Shown: in pieces, positions 59,201 to 61,309 of the stretch
Layout: the number at the start of each line of letters is the position of its first letter
How positions within the stretch are numbered: the first letter of the stretch is position 1
Assembly: GCA_030068145.1 (NCBI GenBank)
Contig: JAPJBO010000390.1
Span: 1 to 64,000 of the forward strand
Source: Diplonema papillatum
Taxonomy: Eukaryota; Euglenozoa; Diplonemea; Diplonemida; Diplonemidae
Length of the DNA stretch: 64,000 nt
Direction of reading: 5' to 3'
The notes under the pieces: generated by a model
Told to the model about the DNA's origin: nothing
Database searches by the model: none
What the model saw: only the letters and a program-made list of their open reading frames with translations
Program-made: the position numbers and the translations under genes

Positions 59201-61123
59201 GTGGGTCACCTTGTCGCAGCACAGTTCATCGTCGTACTTGACACATGTCGACTTGTCTTGGCACTTTTTACTTACCCAACTGCAGCGCGGGTCACCGCCG
59301 CAGGCCCCGGAAGACGTCAGGAGCGAGCAGCCTGCCAATTGGCACTTCGCCGACGTCGACTCACAAGGATCGGACTCCCAAACGCAACGCTTATCCTTTG
59401 TGCAGGTCGACGACGTTGTGGATTTGCACGGCGTAACAATGCAGCTTCTTTCACTATTGATCGTCCACCACGTGCAATCGTCGGAGTCGGCCTCGCAGTC
59501 CTGCTCATTCTTGTTGCCCGTGCACGGAGCCCGCACGCACTTTCCTGACCATATGCAGTCTTGCGTCGACGACTCGCAACTTGCCTTGTCCGTGAAAGCG
59601 CATTCAGTACCTTTTGTGCATCCAAGCGTCGCGTCCCACTCACAGAGGTTCGCAGTATTCGCTTTGCATGTTGCGGACGCGCAGATCCTAACGCACGGAG
59701 AGTCTATGCACGCCTTGTTTTTCGCACTCCACATGCAGCCCGCATCCAAGGTGCAGGAGTTGCCATCCTCGTAGTTCTTACACGGTTGATGAAAGCCCGC
59801 GTCTCCAGGAGGATTCGTTCTGGTAGCGATCAGCTTGCCGAAAAGAGACTTCGGGTCGCACATTGCGAAGAGGACACTCGTCGCGATCTCGTCCATCTGA
59901 AGATTCAGGAAGTGGTCGCTGTTCGGTGTCGAGACCAGCGGCTTCAAGGTGTTTTCTGCGTTTCGGTCAGTGGACGTGTGCTTGGAGCCGCGACGGATGA
60001 CAACGCCGAAGATTTTGACGCCCTCCGTAGCGAGAAGCTTAAGCTCCGTCTTCAGCGCGCTCTTGTCCGAAATCGCACCGTCGGAAAAGATGAACAGGAC
60101 TCGCTGCCGGCTACTGGTGCCGTGCGTACGATCGAACATGTCTCCGACCATCTGCAAACCTTTCTTCACCTTCGTCCCTTTGTTGATGAAATACTTCAAG
60201 TGCCAGTCTAAGTCTTTCTCGAGCTCCGTCTCGTCCCCGGACAACAGCCCTTTGGTTCCTATCGTCCCCGACGTCTCTCGGGCAAAAGCCGAAGAGCCCT
60301 TCGTCGAGAACTGGATGATACCGACACGAATACCTCCACTTTCTGGCCCTATGGCCGACACCGATTTACCTGCTTTCTCGCCCGTCAACGGAACCTCCTG
60401 GACCCAGTCACGAAGAATCTCGATCATTGCCTTGTACCCGTTTGGGTGTCTACCAAAGGACAACCTCATGGAACCCGATCCGTCGATGAGGTGGATCACA
60501 TCGAGAATTGGGCACTGACCGAATGTGGCAAGGACGCACCGCTTCCTCGTGATATCCCAAAAGCACGTGTCCTTACTGCGACAAGGGCACTCGCCCAGCC
60601 CTTCACAGTGCGTCGCCTCGCACTTGTCGCTCGCCCACACGCACCTTGAGTCTTCAGCACACGCCTTTGAATCCGTGTACGTTCTCGGGCAGTATTTGCG
60701 TGTGCAAAAGCCGGGAGAGTCTTCTATGTCCCACTCACAAGCCGAATCTTGCTTGCAGCAGCTTTCCGACGGGTATTGAGAGCACGGCGCGTACGAGCAC
60801 TTCAGCGCCGACGACCACTGGCAGCGTTTGTCAGATACGCACGTCGTCTTGGAGGATGATGAGCACTTCTTCGCGATGCACTGATTCTCGCCCGAGCAAG
60901 CAGTGCTCCATTCGCAGGTTTTGTCTGCGGTGCAAGTGCTAGACGCGCCGTACAGACAGGGACGGTCGGAACACGTGCCTTTTGCTCCCGCCAGTTGATT
61001 CCACTGGCAGGTTAGGTCATCCATGCAATCCGTTTCATACTTGGAACTACTGCAGCCTGCGGACACACTCGAAGCAGCCGACAGAACTACGAGGAGAACC
61101 AAAGGGTGTAGCGGCATTTCCAT
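29273..61123 (-). CDS. Giant multi-VWA, EGF-like, lectin-domain type I surface protein
   Basis: One intron-free frame encodes about 10,616 residues from the first ATG (61123); the frame is open slightly further but only with non-ATG codons. Residues 1-22 are a signal peptide (LVLLVVLSAASSVSA). Approximate order: Cys/Trp repeats; VWA 1 (202-425) and VWA 2 (717-931); about 32 EGF-like repeats (1050-2795); a beta-sandwich-type domain (2861-2978); VWA 3 and 4 (3114, 3631); a second beta domain (4025-4141) and a C-type-lectin-like domain (4153-4278); VWA 5-15 (starting 4427 to 9627); a long Cys/Trp array; two EGF/laminin-like loops (10303-10365); a membrane-proximal domain; a transmembrane helix (LPGALVILLWMAVLGTMLYL, about 10530); and a 63-residue tail. 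VWA domains bind ligands through a metal site; together with EGF and lectin domains this implies adhesion or extracellular matrix at the cell surface. The exact role and partners are unknown. Confidence 0.9.
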   Translation of the reverse strand: MEMPLHPLVLLVVLSAASSVSAGCSSSKYETDCMDDLTCQWNQLAGAKGTCSDRPCLYGASSTCTADKTCEWSTACSGENQCIAKKCSSSSKTTCVSDKRCQWSSALKCSYAPCSQYPSESCCKQDSACEWDIEDSPGFCTRKYCPRTYTDSKACAEDSRCVWASDKCEATHCEGLGECPCRSKDTCFWDITRKRCVLATFGQCPILDVIHLIDGSGSMRLSFGRHPNGYKAMIEILRDWVQEVPLTGEKAGKSVSAIGPESGGIRVGIIQFSTKGSSAFARETSGTIGTKGLLSGDETELEKDLDWHLKYFINKGTKVKKGLQMVGDMFDRTHGTSSRQRVLFIFSDGAISDKSALKTELKLLATEGVKIFGVVIRRGSKHTSTDRNAENTLKPLVSTPNSDHFLNLQMDEIATSVLFAMCDPKSLFGKLIATRTNPPGDAGFHQPCKNYEDGNSCTLDAGCMWSAKNKACIDSPCVRICASATCKANTANLCEWDATLGCTKGTECAFTDKASCESSTQDCIWSGKCVRAPCTGNKNEQDCEADSDDCTWWTINSERSCIVTPCKSTTSSTCTKDKRCVWESDPCESTSAKCQLAGCSLLTSSGACGGDPRCSWVSKKCQDKSTCVKYDDELCCDKVTHCAWDVSTSPASCQLGKCYAITTKSKCEAENDCMYDADKCIDLDCSKYSARCACDQKDNCYWKSGAKDSCVAADYGMCPTLDIVVNFEGSSSSGGKFGRHPVGFNAVIEILRQWLRRLPLSTEAATTGTSSKKGTNMLRVALVQFHGDSSSNPKATTGTSTNGRLSGKLSELNGDLTYHEGKFADGKNIVEGGLEKAVDIFTKDSPADGRKRVLITIVDGSVVTSDTKDALDDLDQLDVERFGVVYRAGTSKTKIDTAGEAAVKLLTSSVQSKHTANVQIDSLLDLLSNICNPNQGWGTEIVETTPGANVGEHLPCPVYKSKAPCSKDPGCAWSDSAGICANSPCLDQCSSTKCPTVTATKCVWAGEICINVPDVDCPCNYRSIDETANSLLCKNDKKCTWNAVKKSCEYDECAPGTTGYTTCNNNKQKCVDNDFTPCSNDWFCQCIAPAYSDAKPKQGAASCLIDECTATCATCEKNACEAKDQDCVDPNKAVSSLSNWYCKCRSPFAGQATKTPAVCKIDECTGDCATCEKGACDGSLGQTCTDPDRATLSDWLCVCPLPAKKTQKGKAAPDCDIDECTLYAKTCAAAGQMCKDPDISALDDWRCECKLPTSGSSAGGVADCTIDECAKTCATCENNVCASGNVVQTCSDPNKSSKSLSDWTCTCPGGKGKGVAGPADCPFDECKESCSTCEKGLCSASGQDCQDPDPMSASTSDWVCKCRFPGNQSNNTGVVASCDRNECELYSKTCEDAGQTCEDTDESKADDWKCACVSPLEGTNLKGVAACTIDECAATCKTCEAGACNDGPLTQTCNDPDKSARSLSDWTCTCPSTHAPAKGGTATGKPASCKFNECNETCTTCPETACSSEGQACKDSNPTSNNLNDWLCVCPAPSTATKKAAAVPSCDFDECTLHNRTCVAADQICNDPKLGAGGDDWTCECEKPTNGIATAAVADCMIDECEASCTTCENDVCSKAYPAQTCNDPDESAKSLSDWICLCPSPSTSNATANAADCPLDECKDSACTTCSKGVCTKADQTCNDPTPVSSTLNDWICTCKPPSTKQAKAAAVGSCDYDECSAHGETCEKVGQRCVDPNGLVIGDWTCECIAPLSGSTTTGVSDCFIDECAKSCASCADGFCASAGQLCEDPNNSSKSLSDWKCVCESPSLGSAVGAVAHCVLDECDVETDCDHCEKDICSAAGQMCHDPNTTAASESDWTCNCLQPAIGAGVAEVASCFVDECANATNEEVCAHHGQECVDPDEREESQGDWECHCNVPPAINESSATMAAATCAYPGECMNDTEALKCQDLGNMCDDPHPEPWSQGDWICKCTPPTKGTPMVNSSDIHCELNECEDVCHTCAKTQHSPTVDACALEGQTCNDPDLQVFQDWYCACPFPSNMSAVGAVVPVCLVDECAVTCPTCSNDTCAEAGQTCEDADMNVTSLHDWTCECQEGVGVVTAGVATCVCDECTTTTLCVDANQTCYDKNTTCHGAMHPDFQCECKAPTFGTNVAAAVEKCKTDECQDHATTCVAKGQNCSDPEMTIFDNWVCECLSPSHGNAIAEAANCTLDECIETCDHCSNETCADAGQNCTDVDTSSTSTHDWMCSCVFPGVGQATGKPAGCVCDECLHTTTCDMAGQICLDKNTTCGDEPDYMCECMAPWSGNATAMAATCEYDECEANATVCTSVGQTCNDTELTSLNSWQCNCPEPANGAASEAAAPCVLDECVETCPHCANDTCEVVNQTCSDPDTDWMSTNDWTCTCKFPGVGKATAWIAECVCDECVLDETCVIANQTCLDSNITCGTVPDFVCECQTPEWGTAVADMAVCHFDECTDHESICSAHGQSCNDTDLTEYDTWECRCPPPSEGMALTEEANCTLDECATECSHCANDTCILAGQQCDDPDNSSLVIRDWTCTCADPGVGQATGRAAMCLCDECLWDTACADLNQSCFDSNTTCHNGAAPDFVCDCEAPWEGNATGEAAVCEMDECAYYGTVCTAVGQVCVDVNATEADDWECHCPNGTIGQGMNGDTGIVEPVEACLLNECDEDCPTCAGTVCSVAGQSCFDTDSDMFSLSDWVCKCPYPATVEASLQAAVCFVDECENNPCPDGCTAGSMECLQTCVDPDTNVTSLGDYMCICPAPSTDTARGKPVGVCTVEPCLHSTEATCLQDEAGCLWSLTPTPNCARKPCTSKDETECLTDPLGPCEWDAFTASADGAVILYQLETPLAPFADTTCAKTGCMDCEMEQPGAYVAFTQGYIPARDSLSCAACDALGVSVAWDEATGQLVLGAASGEMLAHAIAGLYFVTTSDSVSRKMVWNYGTVPDASNAAASCDTSTTVNLFLGSCSKEKCLQVTEATCEADPYCDWVGGNTDPCVLAPCVEYPTEKDCDADEDCKFDVSVSPAVCKWRYCRAFTGAKDCDSDSECMWDTTKQKCMEKDCTKYAGNRCGCQEEPLCFWDATTLLGKCVSQQFGQCPVMDVVMLLDGSSSMSQTYGRHPHGFYATLEIIRDWTKGLPLTGEPSSVGALSSATDGGLRLGLVQFSGGAPIQDAVRTPTGTGAEGSLSGSQQELLDDITWHENNFLQGGSYMSKGLWWAANMFAESPPNRKRVLIIITDGKASDTDLMADALNSLQQNQVEVFGIVLRRQETHTSTDTDAEGSLEAVVSSPLDEHLVNIVIEELGGADVLDGICDPNTRWGSLLNPGAKAGVHAPCTQHTDQSLCTLDPGCSYSSLGLTCVDSPCVKHCDEYQCSLDTANHCFWDRIQNETGCWKHTACPYTDAAVCDADANCEWNSSAAADAGACDERECLNPTEAECKADAAGCVWIALNATCVTQPCRHTDEAECTLDDMCEWNSCGGDGALGECEEKRCVEPAMQTEAACVADLHCEWKNSACSPSKCGKHSSGERCCNREDGCKWDVSASPALCAVEHCASLPTADTCDSDAACEFNEPAKRCEQSRCAGREMCSCRGDPACFYNAASDFCTAGEYGVCPTMDIVIVIDASASMGQAFGRHPHGFVGVMEVLRDWFRELPLSGEPAVVGDAAAAEGRVRATLIQFSGRDTQGARLGVSRAQSTPAGNGTAGQLSGSLAELEADVNWHEDNFYGEGTMIALGLQMAVTAFKDSPQDGRKRVLLIIADSKVMDADKLASVRADIQLDGIEVFGVVVRKNAVPSTVDQEASVNLQGITTVPQAEHFASVELGNLYETVLATMCDPNTGFGKLLANTSGGRSPCPQHTGKKGCLADAECAWFDATVSCGDSPCLHHCGELDCAADTSNQCVWNTTTAECVRVVPQGCDVHTGFVADCAAEAACEVDEVDAFTCIDKRCVHTTEISCIADSDDCTWNNMHGTCGVRQCTHVNETACAQHTECRWVSAADAVQSASGENAKAYSKGQPLKPFDGLSCTVTSTCGSGSGSISSCLSNIDGAAVSINSGYIKGKDVLECDGCSALGVESEWQAASGILILTSRSAQTVAAFTQAVESVTFSTTADSGAMRKIGWNYGPAAYTDATGRYYRYFPCGGNSKKTCTWAEAKAACESVSVLGSAGYLMTVATEAETAVARLKLSGDAWIGASAPSGGWSWAGGPQNGKPVADADANWMTGEPVSSVGAAAYLRWPSVEWSSLQATSTSASGYACEWDAPATSCNGVLGAMTAVPGSCQVKQCTEDSQVKCSANPYCEWKAANAMCEQKPCTDVLAELACNQKEGCHWMASISPAMCAQEPCAALTDEDTCKADSHCAWDTTRAEVKCTTKMCNGLTRCECVADADCYFKLDGTGGSSGSCRDATFGQCPTLDLVLLFAGSSGMSQPFGRHVHGYYAMLEMVKTWLATLPLSGEPAAIGSSSAAGSSKVRVALVQFAGQQEFYNPATNAYYGPVVKSVAVPPPGVGTAGRLSGSLAELQADAAWHENNYLGGGSYAAKALATAASIFAAYSPPQQLDRKRVLIIVAGAALDDVDSVAAARQALDGYRVKTYGAVVRRYTASTATDTAAEKSLRQVVSRDAAQHFVNVPLDEFPEVVLGGICDPNGVWGAQIAEKGSGSSFQSHKPCRNYLQSEPCAADAGCAWSDALTACINSPCLAHCSSMACADERTATCAWDSGLEECFAAEKCAYSQAAQCDADANCRFNATSQSCGEAPCKHTEENSCTADRSHNCAWSTVTGTCGELPCQYPDAETCAQAAGQEMCQWDDLGLTCLQPPCLYTMLTNCELDAKCTWGGQPKSCQAKPCAEHAAEKRCNKDEDCHWDVAQSPAICGQLPCRAVGEQTKCDADRYCMWDASAGVGGKCVEKSCEAVGAAGGRCACEADADCYFVASSAFSHCTFQRYGTCPTLDVVVLVDGGASMSRAFGRHPHGFHAVTEVVRDWARTLPLDSGVATGATTPVGGTKKVRLGLVQYAGSSQWPAGDEKQALAAPAAAAGTSGGRLTGKLGEVAADLDYFEANFMGDAAGSLQPAPRTTYLLAALNKAARLFKTSPVDGRRRVLLVLSDGALDDRDQYSAVKKQLEQMQVRVFGAAIRPLSLATPADDAALANLKDYVVSVPMAEHVRALQVDELGPVLEALCDPNDVWGKFVADTTSERQPCTQLVNKDTCNKDSGCVWFDTALSCGDSQCVQHCNETVCVADKSNLCVWNAAAEVCEKEKVCAYVDSAKCASDAACAVLTDEVTGATTCVGAKCKHTNQQGCVADPDKCLWNALIQDCEAQPCAFGSNVTACEGDADCVFNPFLDTCEPKKCNHGTQSACLEEAEECEWQKGTETCSTLPCKQHGDEMSCRNDTGCSWNLDCEVTYCSRYADGDTCDADGKCMWQDDSSAAVCVSKTCSAFSDDACRCRRDGDCFWDAGTCKTAKVGECPTLDVVLAVDGSASMSQSFGSHPHGFYGLMELVKDWVATLTLTGEPAGTSAASSAIDGKTRVGFVQFGGQSAIVITGTNIVDGAQKAPTGTGTGGRLSGSLAEVVSDLNWQEANYLNEGTFVAAALDVAADMFASSGPDRKKVLIVVADGAFADSDKLSPARGRLQTAGVEVFGIVVRRFATNQNEDLAAEAALKQITRAPQGEHFYNVVMDELAGVLSSLCDPNSLWGKHIVSSTQLQKEHRPCANYVHKPSCIADQGCVYDAVLAACVDTPCMQNCNATTCHGDTANTCEWNTADAACYKGTKCSIPAEPECIKNYECGWNASTSACEERACGYPDENSCLAASDEDCIWTASAERCTERPCNSPTKESCEAASSGCTWNVACPDAVCVEQKCLHGDKPTCEAASECEWTASSTCAVKPCFTYPDERCCNADDDCYWNVDVSPAQCSEQKCLQFTPAPICSAEPACTWDSATGKCGEKNCGLYASQCECSGDAACYWVEPEVGSSSPARCTFQRYGRCPALDVVLLMDGGASMSRNFGRHPHGFYALAAVAREWIMTLPLNGESAGTPVPQAVSRAARVAVVQFGGSETWGAGDVRQMLAASGGGTTEGRLSGARDELAADMDFHEGNFMGGSAALQPAPRTTYLLAGLNKAVGLFRTSPADGRRRVLLVLADGELADKDAYTTPLSELLQARVEVFGLVVRPASTYTTADTKAEETLQTVVSEPKAEHIKNLVVDDVRAALDALCDPNDAWGKFVAADDERRPCPLIADEGVCNKYAGCVWFDSTLSCGDSPCGQHCDETQCQLAVIDHCFWNRTTDTCGKESACKHDDMTACVADVMCEVVGDATQTCVKKECVHDTEQGCLQDPRECRWDNLAQECIVKPCDHNSSVCASMVDCRWNNVSHVCEPKTCTYTSSEDCNGDEAGMCEWVISTCEPKECRDFWDERTCLTDENCEWTTSIAPGQCTPKHCRRYCSQGTCSESPCSMDAACVYDASVSPAKCVSKECSNLAAACECREDSNCFWMVSTDQAGAKSGSCVSIEYATCPHMDAVVVFDGSSSLELVFGRHPHGYHALVELLKWWVKELPLTGTSAGDTGVSTSAGRTVRVAFVQFSGFATKAVTGPIAGSAVKTSGVGTGGRLSGNVTELLDDLQWHEDNFLRQDTYVALGLEMAASILSAANSPSDGRKKVVYIVTDGALMDAEVLLPSQAKLSSAGAKVFGIVVRRFPTRTAADEQAESMLQQIVSSAKHFVAVDMDEFASAAGPMAQVCDPATAFGSALAAEGLTGRHQPCDKYTSKAGCGADVGCEWSEAQLACVNSPCIAHCSKDVCDADAESGCTDGWDAAVSSCYRNPKCAYGDADTCTVQSEGLCMWSNEACTERPCSHTTEDGCLADAEHVCEWREPATCREKPCAMHATEEPCNDNTADHCAWSGTTCSQVPCIGYNEDPSACGGDPLCVWNPEGEGSCALKQPCAQYPDDRDCNEDARCHWDTASSPGSCQETACAPYSVSEADCKLYTGCWWDASGFCVDKTCGKVTKGCDCSLDPDCFWSRDADRCEDTKFGRCPTLDVVLLLDGSGSMSKSFGRHPHGFFAMMEAVRDWMKTLPLSGEAASVGASSTLTYALRMGLVQFSGLASSTGSHGGVVGSAQRVPPSVGTGGRLSGDTAQVVADIDWHEDHYMGQGTFVEEGLGIAADMLSNDSPTDGRQRVILLITDGVLTDADRLGAARTRLDQMQVILFGVAVRRFSSRSAADVQAEKVLTAVVSSPGEDHVQSLTLDEISTQVFDVFCDPRSPWGKMVASRPGSGSTPCPQYETRIGCNSDAGCVWGAATSTCSVSPCIEYCSEDECSRDTANRCEWAADDLCVKIAPCSYATQALCFNDEDCEWDTGSDTCEVKKCQHADEEACTADPAGCEFDSTTRKCYAEPCKTRPESTCSSGVCEWEVESGVCKPQRCAVCAGDSKCCAETRRSLWCEYDEARSLCVARQCVEHSDERLCISEGERLCYWDTTVSPGMCRTIYCAQFELKEACLLEPDCAYDWGVCYTKTCEDETDTCACQASPECSWYDSGCVDTNYGACPTMDIVVLIEGSAAMQTAFGRHPHGYFALIEMLRSWVVKLPLAGSLGKAARDGTSYADGLARVAFLQFSGNKHKKQATGFVDGSVAFSPDKTGTAGRLSGYTVELTDDLKWQEQNMLAEDTFVAAALDKAAELLAAAPKDGRKKIVVVLQSQEAGDLDRVAGPLAALAAADAHVFGIVVRRTTQHTDGDLAAEESIKKLVSEPESLHYVSVHLNDVPDYVFDRWCNPQTKWGQWLVEAESGHVPCGFHQASRECDQDAGCSWDGGSVSCTKTPCLQFCEEDACAAADSELRCEWNATEASCRKERICAYPDRGDCEADPECWWTTATAASGTPQVVELCETVRCKHPTEAACVADDADCEWHAALLADRCRVKLCSHDVLVLCSADSQCMWDQKTQSCVVRPCEHDSEPACSADGMCQWIPTTSTCMELPCAGNFNEVVCDAEAACEWDVSVSPAFCKATYCSRWDAKANCEGDAFCNWNDARATCVEARCDLLTSECKCMQSTSCFWRSGGGGACVSEVFGACPALDVVVAVDGSLNMASSFGRHPTGFGAMMSMLVDWVRLLPLSGDSYSAGKAAAATGVRVGFVQFSAPGRFVSTTPPDGARGMLSGKLDELLADLEFHTANMAGRQAVVDQRYLNPALEHASFVLKNSPSLTRQRVLLMLVGGMIDDATDLAAARSALDASVQMFGVAIRRLDTKTQPDQEADSLLKPVVSVARDDHFLSLTMSEVEAEVLLALCDATKTFGGAILKKAAQTGLQADSDHLPCFTYTQAHHCSSDAGCVWSESLLSCRATSCLSNGCDTDACDADESCVAIDGVCWKRPTIPFCSTHSDAATCAADAAGCRWEVISVVGEARCVEPPCTGHKTEDSCASDLAACKWNDEAMRCEVDECSRPTKVSCDTTAGCAWKTEHGGYCSPTHSCDATNQDACTANRACKWDAASRSCAIEDCANHGDEATCNHYDQCHWDMSELPAVCLTEKCHKYATEAACDTDADLACMWIGAESRCDDKKCGTAYDGACACNSDAHCFWSTASQRCITKAFGACPAMDVVVLFDGTASMNGAYGRHSSGFYGVLEILRDWSRQLPLTETSGKDAVASAAHGVRVGFVQFGGQLRETKAPQSVGSGGHVTGKLAEIEDDLDYHEEHMINTERAYITGALGMARDMLTSTNRKKVVLVVSGSNMVDAASTDALYESSLLSSVGVKVYSALLRPTTVYSSGLSVAQKGLMSLASAPPEDHYIGVTIEELGDLLHELCDPHSQFGRLIAASSPSSEMPCPMYIEKKGCNADLSCRWSDRLLTCIDSACLKHCQEDECTQDVTNGCMWDAAAEVCMRHAFCSYDRVQTCSQDPGCQWDSIASSCSEQACQHHGEAGCVDDASGCIWLSALEKCKVRPCSHATRASCEADAECGWDPSLSGVYGWTSCVQEACVVLTSVASCGLDPRCAWGARGCETKNPCVTYPDEVTCAGDEKCRWDTSVSPAFCNLVHCRQHDSSIECAYDGECTWDPTSSSGAACVEQKCSDLKDKCACSSVPKCTWDSVAAWCAEDVFGACPALDIVVVFDGSESMSQTFGRHPHGYFAMLEALRDWVNDLPLTGETAAQVAAAAADQAVGVRVAFAQFSAANGATRPPAGAGTGGRLSGALRELEADLDWHAASFQKDQTYVARALETASNMFQSSRATERMRVMLVVTDGKIHDAAELSASRTVLDAQGVETFGVVLRRFEEHTTVDQDAEKVLASLVSAPQSAHYVNIPLDDLAEEVLADICDPTSKFGSLILEHSSSSGAASEGHLPCGSNADDRTCTHDDSCFWSDETVSCTWSSCHEHCTAAACTAALGEDGQACSWDADSKQCARANDECRSDAKDTCESGACSWDEAPAGEGACGVGPCTADAKDGCLADANGCEWDGTTETCYPDTCRTQSQGDCVPPGCQWDGPSGMCMDRPCGQFDGNETACALHSYDCLWDGPDCKPVNDCVGLVNERDCNGNAMCQWKTDKSPGHCGEKTCRKLKTAAACRASDECAWDSSSKACDDGYTICGGVDGACACGQVAGCAWDARSELCTAAMFANCPAIDVVLLVDGSASMSAVFGSHPHGFLGLMEILRDWTRVLPLADAATAQHGFRVGLVQFGDEDATYRSPPTVGTGGTLSGALAELEADIDWHEDTMTETASSKRVAEVSFIGQALVAAAKMFDASPNTRKKVVFVMTDGEVSDAASTTKARGVLESQRVRIFGVQVRRFDVATSGDARAATALSSLVGEPTSAHFSSVRLGEVADILNGLCNENTTFGYFIAAHDEPVHNKACSDWNGAECAVDSLCAYDAEQETCSSSPCLVYCAEDACLGDTTHGCEWTGRMCVRSVCGYSNQVSCNRAESCTWRDDVCKPALGCAAHEEDACVADQHCLYVDSESQCDDRHACAVYDTRPSCDDNSKCVWNTATSLCDDRSGCLSRGNEQSCSEGGACLWISADSFCIDVNCAAFTKAPECEGRPSCKWQATEGKCSDMEGCAGFDSKSACLDSEVCEWADGSETCREKTGCAAFSASQCGRMVVNGVRCSWDGANAVCTEAAGCSSYSSSQRCRGAVEGCDWFTATELGGTSASKCAASCGRNRAKSTCNVQVGCTWDGSTCVKRAGCALLLTSTDCEQSECAWAPEDDECHELPACYTFDAVTCGNEARCEWKNDKCDLKKCFYDNEVSCENNALCEWNRQDVCVEAESCYRRPRSTCEKGDKCKLVNGACIVNPDHGVCGDDCCACKGGWTGEECSVCNFERVEGKCTACSRHTTCSGRGSCSHSDVCICDAGWGGIQCSQRVCAPNGAAWFTTYPNKPLKGQKFTVIVHGCYGDSETVKIVDAASGCGLAAADACTTARGGLAMKGGCKSAAQRDSAVLEQTGRQELLIDVVAADFEGPSAQFEVCHKVGGNTWSAVPTSDRFGESVFPFEVLAAPGDDAGSVSAAAGPGSGVLCCNGLRVGDACLPGALVILLWMAVLGTMLYLVFKVHKSQTEKDDMTRLVSERYLDDFEMESGSNKLMHTLSDSRFMGSEGDMSLIRLNSSKIDPFM
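48290..49060 (-). other. Beta-sandwich-type domain plus C-type-lectin-like domain inside the giant protein
   Basis: The first part (about 49050-48700) has INSGYIKGKDVL, GVESEW, GILILTS and VTFSTT, ending IGWNYG. This pattern is familiar from beta domains of large bacterial and protist surface proteins. The second part (48665-48290) has AEAKAAC, GYLMTVATEAETA, DAWIGAS, GGWSWAGG, ANWMTGEP and YACEWD, the WIG/W..G/C framework of a C-type lectin fold. A separate copy of the beta domain alone lies at about 52190-52540 (FTQGYIPARDSL, GVSVAW, MVWNYG). Confidence 0.75.
53085..54978 (-). repeat. EGF-like higher-order repeat 2: three-unit period, four copies
   Basis: Units 19-30 of the EGF-like block cycle A-B-C four times. 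A has DEC-x-C-x-C-(S/A)N(D/E)TC. B has CDEC then NQTC/DKNTTC and a PDF-x-CEC core. C has DEC then VC/TC, GQ-C-D and CPCP-like endings. N-x-T sequons recur at the same positions in A and B, so this part is predicted to be densely N-glycosylated. Confidence 0.85.
55335..57830 (-). repeat. EGF-like higher-order repeat 1: three-unit period, five copies
   Basis: Units 2-16 cycle A-A'-C five times. A and A' have DEC-x-C-x-TC-E-x-C with GQ-C-DP and DWxCxC. C has DECxLYxKTC- or DECSAHGETC-like starts with a shorter first loop. Units 17 and 18 are divergent and separate this array from the second one. Sequons are much rarer than in array 2. Confidence 0.85.
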
Positions 61124-61302
61124 CGCGTGCGACACCACCAGCGAGGCGCACCCGATTCGGGCGAAACCACTGCCTTCGGTTTCAGTTGTCAGCGCCAGAC
61201 AAGCCGCGGCGCGTTTTCCCTTTTTGTGGTGTGGGGGTTCTTTGCTTGGTCACCACCTACTCGATGTGTTTCGAATGACGGAAGTTTCGCTCAAAACGAG
61301 CG

Positions 61303-61308
61303 TTTATA
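61303..61308 (-). promoter_or_regulatory. Candidate TATA box of the giant gene
   Basis: GGTATAAACG on the minus strand lies about 180 bp upstream of the first ATG. No other ATG occurs between a start site expected about 30 bp downstream and the ATG at 61123, consistent with a simple leader of about 150 nt. There is no experimental support. Confidence 0.35.
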
Positions 61309-61309
61309 C

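Larger units (their letters stand above)
31580..60520 (-). repeat. Fifteen VWA domains in about 520-residue supermodules
   Basis: Each begins CPxxD-V then a MIDAS-type segment, FGRHPHGF, an acidic helix and W. Each ends with a CDPN-like motif. Domain starts lie near 60520, 58973, 51782, 50232, 47843, 46238, 44672, 43110, 41534, 39980, 38441, 36869, 35308, 33792 and 32242. Where nothing is inserted, spacing is 1.52-1.61 kb. Each linker holds about nine units of C-x-C-x-D-C-x-W-x-C type, with position-specific identities (for example a CxWDVSxSPAxC unit near the end and a CxCxxDxxCFW unit just before each VWA). So the whole supermodule, not the single domain, was the duplicating unit. The Cys/Trp unit resembles PSI-type knots, but that assignment is tentative. 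Confidence 0.9.

Noticed and set aside
29430..59548. Many long plus-strand and alternate-frame ORFs (up to about 750 codons, for example 46487-48736) opposite the giant gene
   Set aside because: They are antisense or frame-shifted shadows of one GC-rich, strongly biased coding sequence. None shows domains of its own, and the minus-strand frame explains the whole interval.
29273..61123. Giant polyketide or non-ribosomal peptide synthetase
   Set aside because: The length suggested it, but the repeated units are cysteine-rich VWA/EGF-type extracellular domains with a signal peptide and membrane anchor. No ketosynthase, carrier or adenylation motifs are present.
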